Below, piece after piece: positions 42,091 to 49,975 of a DNA stretch of 64,000 nt. The number at the start of each line of letters is the position of its first letter. Within the stretch, counting starts at the first letter, position 1. Source of the DNA: Alphaproteobacteria bacterium UBA3612 (GTDB lineage Bacteria > Pseudomonadota > Alphaproteobacteria > Sphingomonadales > Sphingomonadaceae); contig DFLT01000003.1 in the NCBI GenBank assembly GCA_002375465.1, positions 186,001 through 250,000 on the forward strand, written 5' to 3'. The translations under genes and the position numbers were made by a program. The notes under the pieces are model-generated. The model did no database searches. It was not told where the DNA came from and was given only the letters and a program-made list of their open reading frames with translations.

Positions 42091-42648
42091 ATGCGGATCG
42101 ATGTACCTGCGGATCATGCCGACAACCCCTATGGCTACGCTGCCGAGCATCTGGCGCCTGAGATCATGAAGGCCGGCGGCCACTTCTCCCACGCGGTCTA
42201 CCAACATTCGAAACTGTCATTGCGAGAGTTCGAGGGTGCGCGCGTCCGCACGGCAGAAATCAATGGCTGCATGGTCTGCCAGCAGTTCCGCGCAGCGCGC
42301 GACGTGGGCGCGATGTTCGCCGCGAACGGCATGCGCGACGCGCACACTGTTGCCGACAATGGACCTGCCCCGGACGAGGCATTCTATGCCGCCGTGCCCG
42401 AATGGCGAACGTCGCCGGTTTTCAGCGAACGGGAACGGCTGGCGATTGAATTCGCCGAACGCTTCGGAACGGAGCCAAAGGCGCTCTCCGCGGATGACGC
42501 ATTCTGGACGCGGATGCACGATGCCTATTCGGATGCGGAAATCGCCGACCTTGCCAACAGCGTTGCTGCGTGGGTTGGCCTGGGCCGCGTCGCGCATGTG
42601 CTTGGCTTCGATCAGGTATGTCTGCCCTTCGCGGAGGCCGCCGAGTAG
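42091..42648 (+). CDS. AhpD/carboxymuconolactone-decarboxylase-like protein with CxxC
   Basis: A 185-residue helical protein with the AhpD-like motif INGCMVCQQFRAARD; the CMVC pair and following region suit a thiol-dependent peroxidase or reductase of the AhpD fold. The C-terminal region (YSDAEIADLANSVAAWVGLGR) matches the CMD-family helix. The start is ATG at 42091 behind GAGGGAGATG; the longer frame from 41848 overlaps the divergent gene and is rejected. It sits between two epoxide-hydrolase-like genes that face away from it (left) and toward it (right). Confidence 0.83.
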   Translation: MRIDVPADHADNPYGYAAEHLAPEIMKAGGHFSHAVYQHSKLSLREFEGARVRTAEINGCMVCQQFRAARDVGAMFAANGMRDAHTVADNGPAPDEAFYAAVPEWRTSPVFSERERLAIEFAERFGTEPKALSADDAFWTRMHDAYSDAEIADLANSVAAWVGLGRVAHVLGFDQVCLPFAEAAE

Positions 42649-42651
42649 GGC

Positions 42652-43620
42652 TCAGCGAAGCTCCGCCAGGAATTCCACCATCAGGCGGCCGACATCGTCC
42701 GGCCGCTCCAGCTGGATCATGTGGCCGGCCTTGGGCAGCATCTCGATCCGGCGCACATCGCTATATTGCTCCTGAATTGCGCCAATCGGGTCGTCGCCGT
42801 GCCACGCCTCCAGGTCGACATCGTTTTCGCTGCCTATGAAGTAGAACGGGCGCGTATTGGGTTTTCCGCGCCACGACGCACGCTGGTGCCAGCGCAGGTC
42901 CATGGCTCGGTACCAGTTCAGCCCGCCGGTAAAGCCCGACCGGCTATATTCCGACACATACCATTCCAATTCCCATTCCTGCAGCCATGACCAGGGCAGC
43001 GGCGGCGTTTCCGGCAGTGCGTCCAGATAGGTGGTGCCGGGCGGATGCTTCCATACATCGAGATAATGATAGTCGCCCGACAGGGCATAGAAGACCTTGC
43101 GCAGAAATTCGCGGGGCGCCGCGTCCAGCGCCGCATCCGCAGGGCCGACGGGTCGAAAATAGTCAATATGTACAAAATGATCCTTCGCCCATTTCGCGGC
43201 CTCCTCCAGCGGTGAAATGTCGGGGCGATCCGGCCAGGCAGGATTTTCTAGCGCGATGATCCCGCGCACCCGCTGCGGATCGCTAAAGGCCAGATCGTAA
43301 ATCGCGAACAGGCCAAAATCGAGGCCTGCGAACACTGCCTCCTGCTCTCCCAGATGGTCCAGCAGGCCCGTCAGGTCGCCGACGGTATGTGGCACATCGT
43401 AGGCGTGATGATTGGCGGGCGCCTCTGTCTGCCCCATGCCGCGCATGTCGGGCGCCACCACGCGCCAGCCCGCCGCCGCCAGTCGAGGGATTTGGTGGCG
43501 CCAGCTAAGCCATAAATGCGGGAAGCCGTGGCACAGGATAAGCAGCGGCCCCTCCCCCTGCTCGACATAATGCATCCCAATCCCATTGATCGCCGCATAT
43601 CGGTGCTGCCATTCAGCCAT
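42652..43620 (-). CDS. alpha/beta hydrolase, epoxide-hydrolase type
   Basis: A 322-residue paralogue of the 40916-41971 product. The HGxP motif is HGFPHLWLSWRHQ, the nucleophile Asp is in AGLDFGLFAIYD, the lid Tyr/Trp region is YSRSGFTGGLNWYRAM and the catalytic His is in KAGHMIQLERPDD. It lies 17 bases downstream of the LysR gene and is probably co-transcribed with it. Hydrolysis of an epoxide formed by an oxygenase, or C-C bond hydrolysis, is possible. It could stand in for the missing HsaD, but its Asp nucleophile argues against that. Confidence 0.87.
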   Translation of the reverse strand: MAEWQHRYAAINGIGMHYVEQGEGPLLILCHGFPHLWLSWRHQIPRLAAAGWRVVAPDMRGMGQTEAPANHHAYDVPHTVGDLTGLLDHLGEQEAVFAGLDFGLFAIYDLAFSDPQRVRGIIALENPAWPDRPDISPLEEAAKWAKDHFVHIDYFRPVGPADAALDAAPREFLRKVFYALSGDYHYLDVWKHPPGTTYLDALPETPPLPWSWLQEWELEWYVSEYSRSGFTGGLNWYRAMDLRWHQRASWRGKPNTRPFYFIGSENDVDLEAWHGDDPIGAIQEQYSDVRRIEMLPKAGHMIQLERPDDVGRLMVEFLAELR

Positions 43621-43637
43621 GATCCATCTCCCTCCCC

Positions 43638-44495
43638 CTATTCCTGCCCCGCGATAAACTGCGCCACAATGTCTGCCGCCGCATCGCGAAAGGCCGCGAC
43701 TGCCGGCTCAACCGCAAGATCGCCGCGATGTACGACCCACAAGCCTGCCGCGGCAGAGGCAGGTGCCTTTGTTTCAAGGCGTTTCAGCCGTTCATCGGCA
43801 TCGCCGACAATATGCCAAATCCACGCCGATCCCAGTCCCGCGCGAACCGCGTCCATCATCGCCGGCATGGACCCCACTTCCACGCCAGCAGTCCGGTCCT
43901 GCGGAGCGTTCAGTCGTGCCCATGCCTGCGGGTTGGCCAGCATCATGGCGTGGCTCCAGGCGACACGGCGAGCCGGGTCGGTATCCTCGCGGACGTAGCG
44001 CGCCTGATCGAAATCGGCGATGCGGGCACCGGCCAGATCCGCGGGCTTCGTTCGCGCGATGGTGATGCCGATATCCGCATGGCGTTGCTGAACGGCCGCC
44101 GTCGCATCCTTTGCACTGACGATCTCTATCGCCACTTCCGGCCGTTGCGCCACGAAAGGACCGAAATAGGGCAGCATCAGATTGGCGATACCGGCGGTCC
44201 CCGCCAGGCGTAGGGGGCTGCCTGCCTCTCGCCCACCGCCCTCAAGATCCCCCTGCAGGCGCGTCATCGCCCGCTCCATCGCCGCTGCGGCGCGCAAGAC
44301 GGCCTGTCCCGCCTCCGTGGGCCGATATCCGGACACCGTCTGCTCCCATAAGGAGCGCTCCGTCGCGCGCTCCAGTCGCGCAAACCGACGCCCCACCGTG
44401 GTGCGATCCATTCCCAGCTTACGCGCGGCCGTGCTGTAGTCGCCGGCCCGCACCGCCGTCTGGAATACCCTTATGTCATCCCACTCGATGGCCAT
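43638..44495 (-). CDS. LysR-family transcriptional regulator
   Basis: A 285-residue LysR regulator. The N-terminal winged helix is IRVFQTAVRAGDYSTAARKL then DRTTVGRRFARLE, followed by a periplasmic-binding-protein-like effector domain (from about residue 90). The start ATG at 44495 suits the usual MxxWDDIRVF beginning. There is no ribosome site in front, so translation may be leaderless. It is divergent from a KshA-like Rieske gene across 104 bases that carry a TGTGCA repeat operator candidate, so it probably controls that gene and its own transcription. Confidence 0.88.
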   Translation of the reverse strand: MAIEWDDIRVFQTAVRAGDYSTAARKLGMDRTTVGRRFARLERATERSLWEQTVSGYRPTEAGQAVLRAAAAMERAMTRLQGDLEGGGREAGSPLRLAGTAGIANLMLPYFGPFVAQRPEVAIEIVSAKDATAAVQQRHADIGITIARTKPADLAGARIADFDQARYVREDTDPARRVAWSHAMMLANPQAWARLNAPQDRTAGVEVGSMPAMMDAVRAGLGSAWIWHIVGDADERLKRLETKAPASAAAGLWVVHRGDLAVEPAVAAFRDAAADIVAQFIAGQE

Positions 44496-44496
44496 A

Positions 44497-44523
44497 TGTG
44501 CATGGTTGCACAGACGGTGTGCA
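44497..44523. promoter_or_regulatory. candidate LysR operator, three TGTGCA half-sites
   Basis: TGTGCA (44497-44502), TGGT, TGCACA (44507-44512), a 5-base spacer and TGTGCA (44518-44523). The first two form a perfect inverted repeat directly upstream of the LysR start codon; the third lies in tandem on the side of the Rieske gene. This is the type of array expected for LysR autoregulation. Confidence 0.5.
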
Positions 44524-44543
44524 TTCCACAAGGGCCCTCGACG

Positions 44544-44572
44544 TGGTAAAATCCTTCCCAAAGAACTATATT
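44544..44572 (+). promoter_or_regulatory. candidate promoter for the KshA-like gene
   Basis: TGGTAA (44544-44549, 3 of 6) with a 17-base spacer and TATATT (44567-44572, 5 of 6). The predicted start is about 20 bases before the ATG, just ahead of GAGGAGA. The weak -35 is compatible with activation by the divergent LysR protein bound at 44497-44523. Confidence 0.35.
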
Positions 44573-44599
44573 CCACCCCATGGGAAGAGGAGATTTATA

Positions 44600-45679
44600 A
44601 TGGCAACCACCGCCGAATACAGGCTGGGCGATCATACGTTCGCACGCGGCTGGCATATGATTGCGGACGCGTCGAAACTGGGCAAGGCGCCCATGTCGCT
44701 GCGCTTCTTCGCGAAGGATCTGGTGCTTTACCGCGGCGAATCCGGCACGGCCCGCCTGGTCGATGCCTATTGTCCGCACATGGGCGCGCATCTGGGTCGC
44801 AACGAGACGTCCTATATCGTCCGCGACGATGAGCGTATCGAGGGTGAGTCCATCCGCTGCCCCTTCCATGGCTGGCGCTTCGGCCCCGACGGACGCTGCA
44901 ACCACATTCCCTACAGCGATCAGAAGCCGCCAAAGGCCGCCTTCATCAATACCTACCAGGTGGTTGAGCGCGCCGGCATCATCTGGATGTGGCACGATGA
45001 AGAGGGCAATGAGCCGGATCATCCCCTGCCGGACTTTGAAATGTGGGACGATCCGTCCTGGGTGCGCTGGGAAATCGACGATCTGGGCGAGTTGCCGCAA
45101 CACCCGATCGAGGTCGTGGACAATATGACCGACTTTGCGCATTTCGGGCCGATCCATGGCTCTCGCGATGTCGAATATTTCTACAATGAATTCGAAGACC
45201 ATGTGCAGTGGCAGATCTTCGGCGCCGGTCACCGCACCCTGGTAGAAGAAGGTGCAGGCCTGCTGGAGCTCGACACCTGGTACACCGGTCCCGCAATCCT
45301 GCAATCCTATATGCGCGGCACCTTTCCCACCCATATGCTGATCGCCCATACGCCCATTGAGGACGGCAAGATCCACGTATGGCATGCGTTGATGGTGAAG
45401 ACCGACAAAGAGCAGGCGACGGAGGAGGATATCCCCACCGCCCGCGCCTATCAGAAGGCAAGTGCCGATGCGTTCGGCCAGGATTTCGAAATCTGGTCGC
45501 ATAAGCGCCCATGTTTCGCGCCATTGATGGTGCGCGGCGACGGGCCCACCGACAAGTGCCGAATCTGGTACAAGCAGTTCTACAACCCGATCGGCCGCGC
45601 CGACGAATTTCAGAAGCGCGTCAACGGTCGCCACGTCATGGTCGACAAGCGCAGCGACGAGGATCTGAAGGTCGCCTGA
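44600..45679 (+). CDS. KshA-like Rieske non-haem iron oxygenase
   Basis: A 359-residue oxygenase. The Rieske ligands are Cys58, His60, Cys87 and His90, with 26 residues between His60 and Cys87 instead of the common 17. The iron site VVDNMTDFAHFGPIH gives Asn175, Asp178, His181 and His186, and Asp295 lies in FGQDFEIW. From memory it matches 3-ketosteroid 9-alpha-hydroxylase KshA along its length (DAYCPHMGAHLG, NHIPYSDQKPPKA, RIWYKQFYNP). No reductase (KshB) gene is nearby. The start at 44600 follows AGAGGAGATTTATA. It should hydroxylate a steroid-like ring. Confidence 0.9.
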   Translation: MATTAEYRLGDHTFARGWHMIADASKLGKAPMSLRFFAKDLVLYRGESGTARLVDAYCPHMGAHLGRNETSYIVRDDERIEGESIRCPFHGWRFGPDGRCNHIPYSDQKPPKAAFINTYQVVERAGIIWMWHDEEGNEPDHPLPDFEMWDDPSWVRWEIDDLGELPQHPIEVVDNMTDFAHFGPIHGSRDVEYFYNEFEDHVQWQIFGAGHRTLVEEGAGLLELDTWYTGPAILQSYMRGTFPTHMLIAHTPIEDGKIHVWHALMVKTDKEQATEEDIPTARAYQKASADAFGQDFEIWSHKRPCFAPLMVRGDGPTDKCRIWYKQFYNPIGRADEFQKRVNGRHVMVDKRSDEDLKVA

Positions 45680-45694
45680 TCCCGCTGCCGCGGA

Positions 45695-47245
45695 TTATGC
45701 AGCGCTATCCTGTTTCAACAGGAAGCGCTGCACTTTCCCGGAGGCATTCAGCGGCAATTCGTCCACCCATTCCACGGAACGGGGCGCCTTGTAATTCGCC
45801 ATCGCCTCCCGGCACCATTTCAGAAAGGCGTCGCTGTCCTGCGATGCCCCCAGCGCGGGCACGATAACGGCATGGGCCACCTCGCCGAGCCGGTGGTCAG
45901 GCTTTCCCACGACTGCCGCGCGTGCCACGTCGGGATGGTCCAGCAGGCGTGCCTCAATTTCTGCGGGATAGCAGTTGAACCCGCCCGAGATGAACATGTC
46001 CTTCGCACGGTCGGTTATGCGCAGATACCCGTCGGCGTCCTGTGTGGCGATGTCCCCGGTACGCAGCCAGCCATCCGCGTCAATCGTTTCAGACGTCGAC
46101 TTTGGGTCATCGAGATATCCTTTCATGACATTGAAGCCGCGCACCAGCAATTCACCCGGCTGGCCCACCGGCACCTCATTATCTTCAGGATCGACCAGCT
46201 TCACCTCGACACCGGGGATCGGCGTTCCGCAGCTGTTCGCAACCAGCTCAGGCGGGTCGCCCGAATGGGTTGCGCTGACGACGCCGCAGGCTTCCGTAAG
46301 GCCATAAGCCGTCAGCACGTCGGAAATCCCCAGTTCGTCGCGCATCCGGCGGATCAGCGTTGGAGGGACGCTCGCCGCGCCCGTCACCGCCAGACGCAGG
46401 GACGACAGATCATGCGACGCACGGTCCGGCGCGTCCAGCAAGGACTGGAATATGGTCGGCGGGCCAGGCAGCACCGTGACCCCTGCAGAGGCAACCCGCG
46501 AAAGTATGCCGCTCGCATCGAAGCTGGCGACCGGCATTGCGGTCGCGCCGCGCAGCAGACATGCGAGCCACCCGGCCTTGTAGCCAAAGCTGTGGAAGAA
46601 CGGATTGACGATCAGATAGCGGTCGCCCGCGCGCAGGCCAACGGCATCGCTCCACGCTTCAAAACTGCGCAGATTTTGCTCATGCGTACTCATCGCGCCC
46701 TTCGGGCGGCCAGTCGTACCCGATGTGAAAAGGATGTCCGCAACATCATCCGGCTTCACCGCGTCCACATGCCGGTCGAGCTCGTCCGCGGATACGCCAT
46801 CGCCAGCGGAACACCAACCGGCGAAATCATCGTCCAGAAACACCGTTTCCTTCAGTGCAGGCAGCTCCGCGTCTTGCAGCATCGCCGCGAAATCAATTCC
46901 CAGAAAATCGCGCACCGTGAACAGCCACGCCGCCTCGACCCGGCTCAGTGTCTCGCTCGCCTCGCCGCCCTTGAAACGCGTGTTAATGGGCACCAGAGAC
47001 ATGCCGATCTGTTCGGCACCGGCGGCGGCAAAGATCCACTCGGCACTATTGGGCGCCCATATGGCAATGCTCTGGCCCGGCCTTGCGCCCCGTGCCAGCA
47101 GAGTGCGGGACACCGCATCGGCACGGACACGCAGTTCAGCAAAGCTCCAGCTTTCGCCGCCTTCACACTCGATCGCCGGATGATCGGACCACGCCGCCGC
47201 CGCGTCGCGCAGCAGCGCGCCCATTGTCGCGCGTTCAGGAATCAT
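45695..47245 (-). CDS. fadD3: FadD3-like acyl-CoA synthetase (HIP-CoA ligase)
   Basis: A 516-residue AMP-forming ligase. Motifs are ILFTSGTTGRPKGAMSTH, NPFFHSFGYKAGWLACL, VLPGPPTIFQSLLDAP, TAYGLTEACGVVSA, RTGDIATQDADGYLRITD and LNASGKVQRFLLKQ. The FFHxFGYKAG and PGPPTIxQSLLD segments agree with mycobacterial FadD3, which adds CoA to the steroid C/D-ring acid HIP. That agrees with the IpdAB operon 6 kb away. The start at 47245 follows GGAGAGGG. It converges on the KshA-like gene with a 15-base gap. Confidence 0.8.
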   Translation of the reverse strand: MIPERATMGALLRDAAAAWSDHPAIECEGGESWSFAELRVRADAVSRTLLARGARPGQSIAIWAPNSAEWIFAAAGAEQIGMSLVPINTRFKGGEASETLSRVEAAWLFTVRDFLGIDFAAMLQDAELPALKETVFLDDDFAGWCSAGDGVSADELDRHVDAVKPDDVADILFTSGTTGRPKGAMSTHEQNLRSFEAWSDAVGLRAGDRYLIVNPFFHSFGYKAGWLACLLRGATAMPVASFDASGILSRVASAGVTVLPGPPTIFQSLLDAPDRASHDLSSLRLAVTGAASVPPTLIRRMRDELGISDVLTAYGLTEACGVVSATHSGDPPELVANSCGTPIPGVEVKLVDPEDNEVPVGQPGELLVRGFNVMKGYLDDPKSTSETIDADGWLRTGDIATQDADGYLRITDRAKDMFISGGFNCYPAEIEARLLDHPDVARAAVVGKPDHRLGEVAHAVIVPALGASQDSDAFLKWCREAMANYKAPRSVEWVDELPLNASGKVQRFLLKQDSAA

Positions 47246-47330
47246 ATACCGCACCCTCTCCAATTTTTGATTACGCAATAGGAGAGTATTTAGGCTTCCG
47301 CAACGCGATTTGCGTAGCGATTTGCCGCGA

Positions 47331-47855
47331 TCATCCCATCATCAGAGCATTCACGCCGGTATAGCGACCGTCAATATAGACCAGCGGATCGATGACGCCA
47401 TGCGTGCGCACATCCTCCACCTTGCCGACAAAGATGCTGTGGGTGCCATATTCGAAATGCGCATCCGAACGGCAGAGAATGGCGGCCTGCGCGTCGGCCA
47501 GCACGGGAACTTCGCCATCATGATCCCAACTGCCGATTTCAAAACGCGCCTCGCCCTTCACACGGCCGCCGCAATGATGCGACAGATCCTCATGCGCGCG
47601 GCTGAGAATGTTGATCGCAAAGCGTTCTGCTTTCAGCAGCACTGGATGAATAGACGCGTTCTGATTCACGCACGCCAAAACGGATGGCGGTTCCATGGAA
47701 AGCGCGTCTACCGCAGTCGCCGCCATCGCATAATTAACGCCGTCCTGGCGCGCCGTGATGATCATGACGGATTTTGCCAGCCGCCGCAGCGCCAGCTTCG
47801 TCTTGTCTGCAATCGCTTCCAGCGTCGGATCGGTTTCTGCCGTTACCTCTGTCAT
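47331..47855 (-). CDS. flavin reductase family protein
   Basis: A 174-residue flavin reductase-like split-barrel protein: LAKSVMIITARQDGVNYAMAATAVDALSMEPPSVLACVNQ, RFAINILSRAHEDLSHHCGG and a C-terminal VYIDGRYTGVN. Such proteins reduce FMN/FAD for two-component monooxygenases; HsaB is one in steroid pathways. No HsaA-type flavin oxygenase is in this window, so its partner is unknown. The start is supported by GGTGAGGTGCTGGC. It lies 85 bases upstream of the FadD3-like gene on the same strand. Confidence 0.87.
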   Translation of the reverse strand: MTEVTAETDPTLEAIADKTKLALRRLAKSVMIITARQDGVNYAMAATAVDALSMEPPSVLACVNQNASIHPVLLKAERFAINILSRAHEDLSHHCGGRVKGEARFEIGSWDHDGEVPVLADAQAAILCRSDAHFEYGTHSIFVGKVEDVRTHGVIDPLVYIDGRYTGVNALMMG

Positions 47856-47996
47856 GCCAGCACCTCACCAACGATTGGCCCACACATCTTCATCTGCAAC
47901 ATTATATCCCTCATCATTCTTCGCGCATCTGCTGCGCACGTTTGAATTGCACTCCTGTCTTTCAGGAATGCCGTCGTTCCGCATCGTCCAGACGGA

Positions 47997-49121
47997 CTAT
48001 ATTGACGGCGGAATGTCCACCCATTGGCTTTCCCTGGCCGACCGTCGGCAGGCGTCCAGAACCGCCTGCCCCTGCACAGCATCCTCAAATGTCGCGGCAA
48101 TTTCCGGGGCGTCGACGTCCTCGTCATTCATCCGCTTGCGCAGTTCACGGAACAGGCGGGCATAGGGTTCCACGTCGATCCCCATCGTGTGCCAGCGGTC
48201 CTGCTCGGTCTGGATCAGATCGGCCACTGGGAAAGGCGTCGGCGGCGGATAGACGAGGTCGTCCGGCATCGGCACCTGCCTGCTTCCCCCTGTATCCATT
48301 ACCCAAACCTGCTCCGGATCACCGAACTGCGCGCCGCTCTGGATCCAGGCACCGCCCTTCGTGCCGACCACCTTGGTGGCTACGATCAGCGGGCCGGCCG
48401 CCGCCATTGCCGCCATCAGCGTACCGCGCAGCCGCCCCTCGCCGGCGAACTGCACGACATAGCTGTCGTCGGCGGTCATATGCGGACGGCCGGGCGCCAT
48501 GGTTTGCAGGACGGCGCTGACGCGCTCGATACGCCCAAAGGTCGAGAGCACCTGATCTATCATATGCGTACCGAATGCGCCCAGAAATCCGCCACCCTGT
48601 TCCGCATCCTCCCACCACGGGCTCAGAGCCTCTGCCGGATCCTGCAGACCGGGCTGATGAAAGATGCGCAGAAACTGCAGCGGCTCGCCAATGGCGCCCG
48701 AACGGACCACCCGCCGCAACAGGGCCTGCGCGCTGTCGAAACGAAACTCCGCGCCCAGCATATGGATGATGCCGGCCTCCCGCGCCGTCGCCAGCATTTC
48801 GCGCGCCTGATCCAGATCGCGCGCAAAAGGCTTTTCGCAGACAATATGCCGCCCTGCGGCAATCGCAGCCATTACCGGCGAATGATGCGCGTGCGGCGGC
48901 GTGGCGACTGTCACGACCTTGTTTTCGGGATCTTCCAGCGCCTCTTCCAACCGGTCGGTGGCCAGCGGAATATCCAGGGGGGCGGCACGCTCCTGCGTTC
49001 GCGCACGGTCGCGGCCCACAATGGCCCGAACCTCGAATCCTGCCAGCCTCAGCGCGCGGACATGCGTAAACAGGCCGAAGCCGGTTCCAACGACGACGGC
49101 GCCCGGTTGTCTTTCGCTCAT
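47997..49121 (-). CDS. Gfo/Idh/MocA-family oxidoreductase
   Basis: A 374-residue dehydrogenase with N-terminal Rossmann motif VVVGTGFGLFTHVRAL, the EKP motif in IVCEKPFARDL and a substrate domain with FLGAFGTHMIDQV. It oxidises or reduces a sugar-like or cyclic polyol substrate with NAD(P). It starts at 49121 through an ATGA overlap with the TIM-barrel gene. It is the last gene of the five-gene unit from 53230, after SDR and TIM-barrel isomerase genes; this suggests successive changes at a cyclic alcohol. Confidence 0.87.
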   Translation of the reverse strand: MSERQPGAVVVGTGFGLFTHVRALRLAGFEVRAIVGRDRARTQERAAPLDIPLATDRLEEALEDPENKVVTVATPPHAHHSPVMAAIAAGRHIVCEKPFARDLDQAREMLATAREAGIIHMLGAEFRFDSAQALLRRVVRSGAIGEPLQFLRIFHQPGLQDPAEALSPWWEDAEQGGGFLGAFGTHMIDQVLSTFGRIERVSAVLQTMAPGRPHMTADDSYVVQFAGEGRLRGTLMAAMAAAGPLIVATKVVGTKGGAWIQSGAQFGDPEQVWVMDTGGSRQVPMPDDLVYPPPTPFPVADLIQTEQDRWHTMGIDVEPYARLFRELRKRMNDEDVDAPEIAATFEDAVQGQAVLDACRRSARESQWVDIPPSI

Positions 49122-49975
49122 CTCTTGTCCCCTTTGATCAGATCTTTTGCTGCCCTCATGCATTCCGTCGCCACTTCATCGGCGCTGCGACCGGCAAACG
49201 CATCGGAAAACACCTCTACCGCCACCGGGGCGGCTGTACCGGTCTTTGCCAAAGATGCCTGCAGCGCGGACAGATTCATCTCCCCCGCCCCCGGCAACAG
49301 CCGCGAATGCGCCATTGCCTCATCGAGATCAGCCTCCGCAGCGGCGGGGCCGTCGCCGATCTGAACGGCAAAGATCCTGTCGCCCGGGATCGACACCAGT
49401 GTTTCCAGCTGCGAGCCACCGCGAAAGAAATGCCAGCTGTCGATCATCAGCCCGCCGTTTCGCGCACCAGCGGCGTCGACCACGTCCCACGCAGCCTCCA
49501 GCGTCGGAACGCTGCCCGTGGGAATGAATTCCAGCGCCACATACAGCCCCGCCTGCGCGGCCCTTTCGCATATGTCCGCAAAATGCCGCGAAATCAGCGA
49601 TGACGGATTCTCGGCGCCCAGCAGGTCCGCTATGCTGACGCCGCGCGCGCCTACCCGCTGGGCCAGATCAAGGACATGATCGGGCGTCATTCGCTGCAGA
49701 AATTCGACCAGCCACTGCGGCATGTCCTGCTTGCCGGATGCACCCGGCAACCAATTGCCAATGATCTCCACCTCGCTGATCCACAGGCCGGCATCGGCGA
49801 TACGGGCGCCCACCGTCTCGGCATCGAGACCCTCCGCTGCCCATTTTTCCAGATCTGCGGCGAACAGGGATATGCCGGAGAACCCGGCCGCACGCGCTGC
49901 ATCCAGTCGCTCCTGCAGACCGAAGGCCTGCATGGTGCCGGCCGCAAGGACGAGGTCGGGCATCACGATGTTCAT
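49118..49975 (-). CDS. sugar-phosphate isomerase/epimerase-like TIM-barrel protein
   Basis: A 285-residue TIM-barrel of the xylose-isomerase-like superfamily. Likely metal ligands are the Glu in VALEFIPTG, the Asp/His in GLMIDSWHFFRG, the Gln in FAVQIGDGP and the Glu in VAVEVFSD. It has ATGA overlaps with the SDR upstream and the Gfo/Idh gene downstream. The pairing of TIM-barrel isomerase with Gfo/Idh oxidoreductase is common in inositol-like catabolism, but here it sits with a sulfotransferase, so the substrate may be a decorated polycycle or conjugate. Confidence 0.85.
   Translation of the reverse strand: MNIVMPDLVLAAGTMQAFGLQERLDAARAAGFSGISLFAADLEKWAAEGLDAETVGARIADAGLWISEVEIIGNWLPGASGKQDMPQWLVEFLQRMTPDHVLDLAQRVGARGVSIADLLGAENPSSLISRHFADICERAAQAGLYVALEFIPTGSVPTLEAAWDVVDAAGARNGGLMIDSWHFFRGGSQLETLVSIPGDRIFAVQIGDGPAAAEADLDEAMAHSRLLPGAGEMNLSALQASLAKTGTAAPVAVEVFSDAFAGRSADEVATECMRAAKDLIKGDKR

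Noticed and set aside
45872..47281. A 469-codon open frame on the plus strand opposite the FadD3-like gene, and a similar one at 48024-49364
   Set aside because: Both are mirror frames of strongly conserved enzymes, with no ribosome site or recognisable domain.
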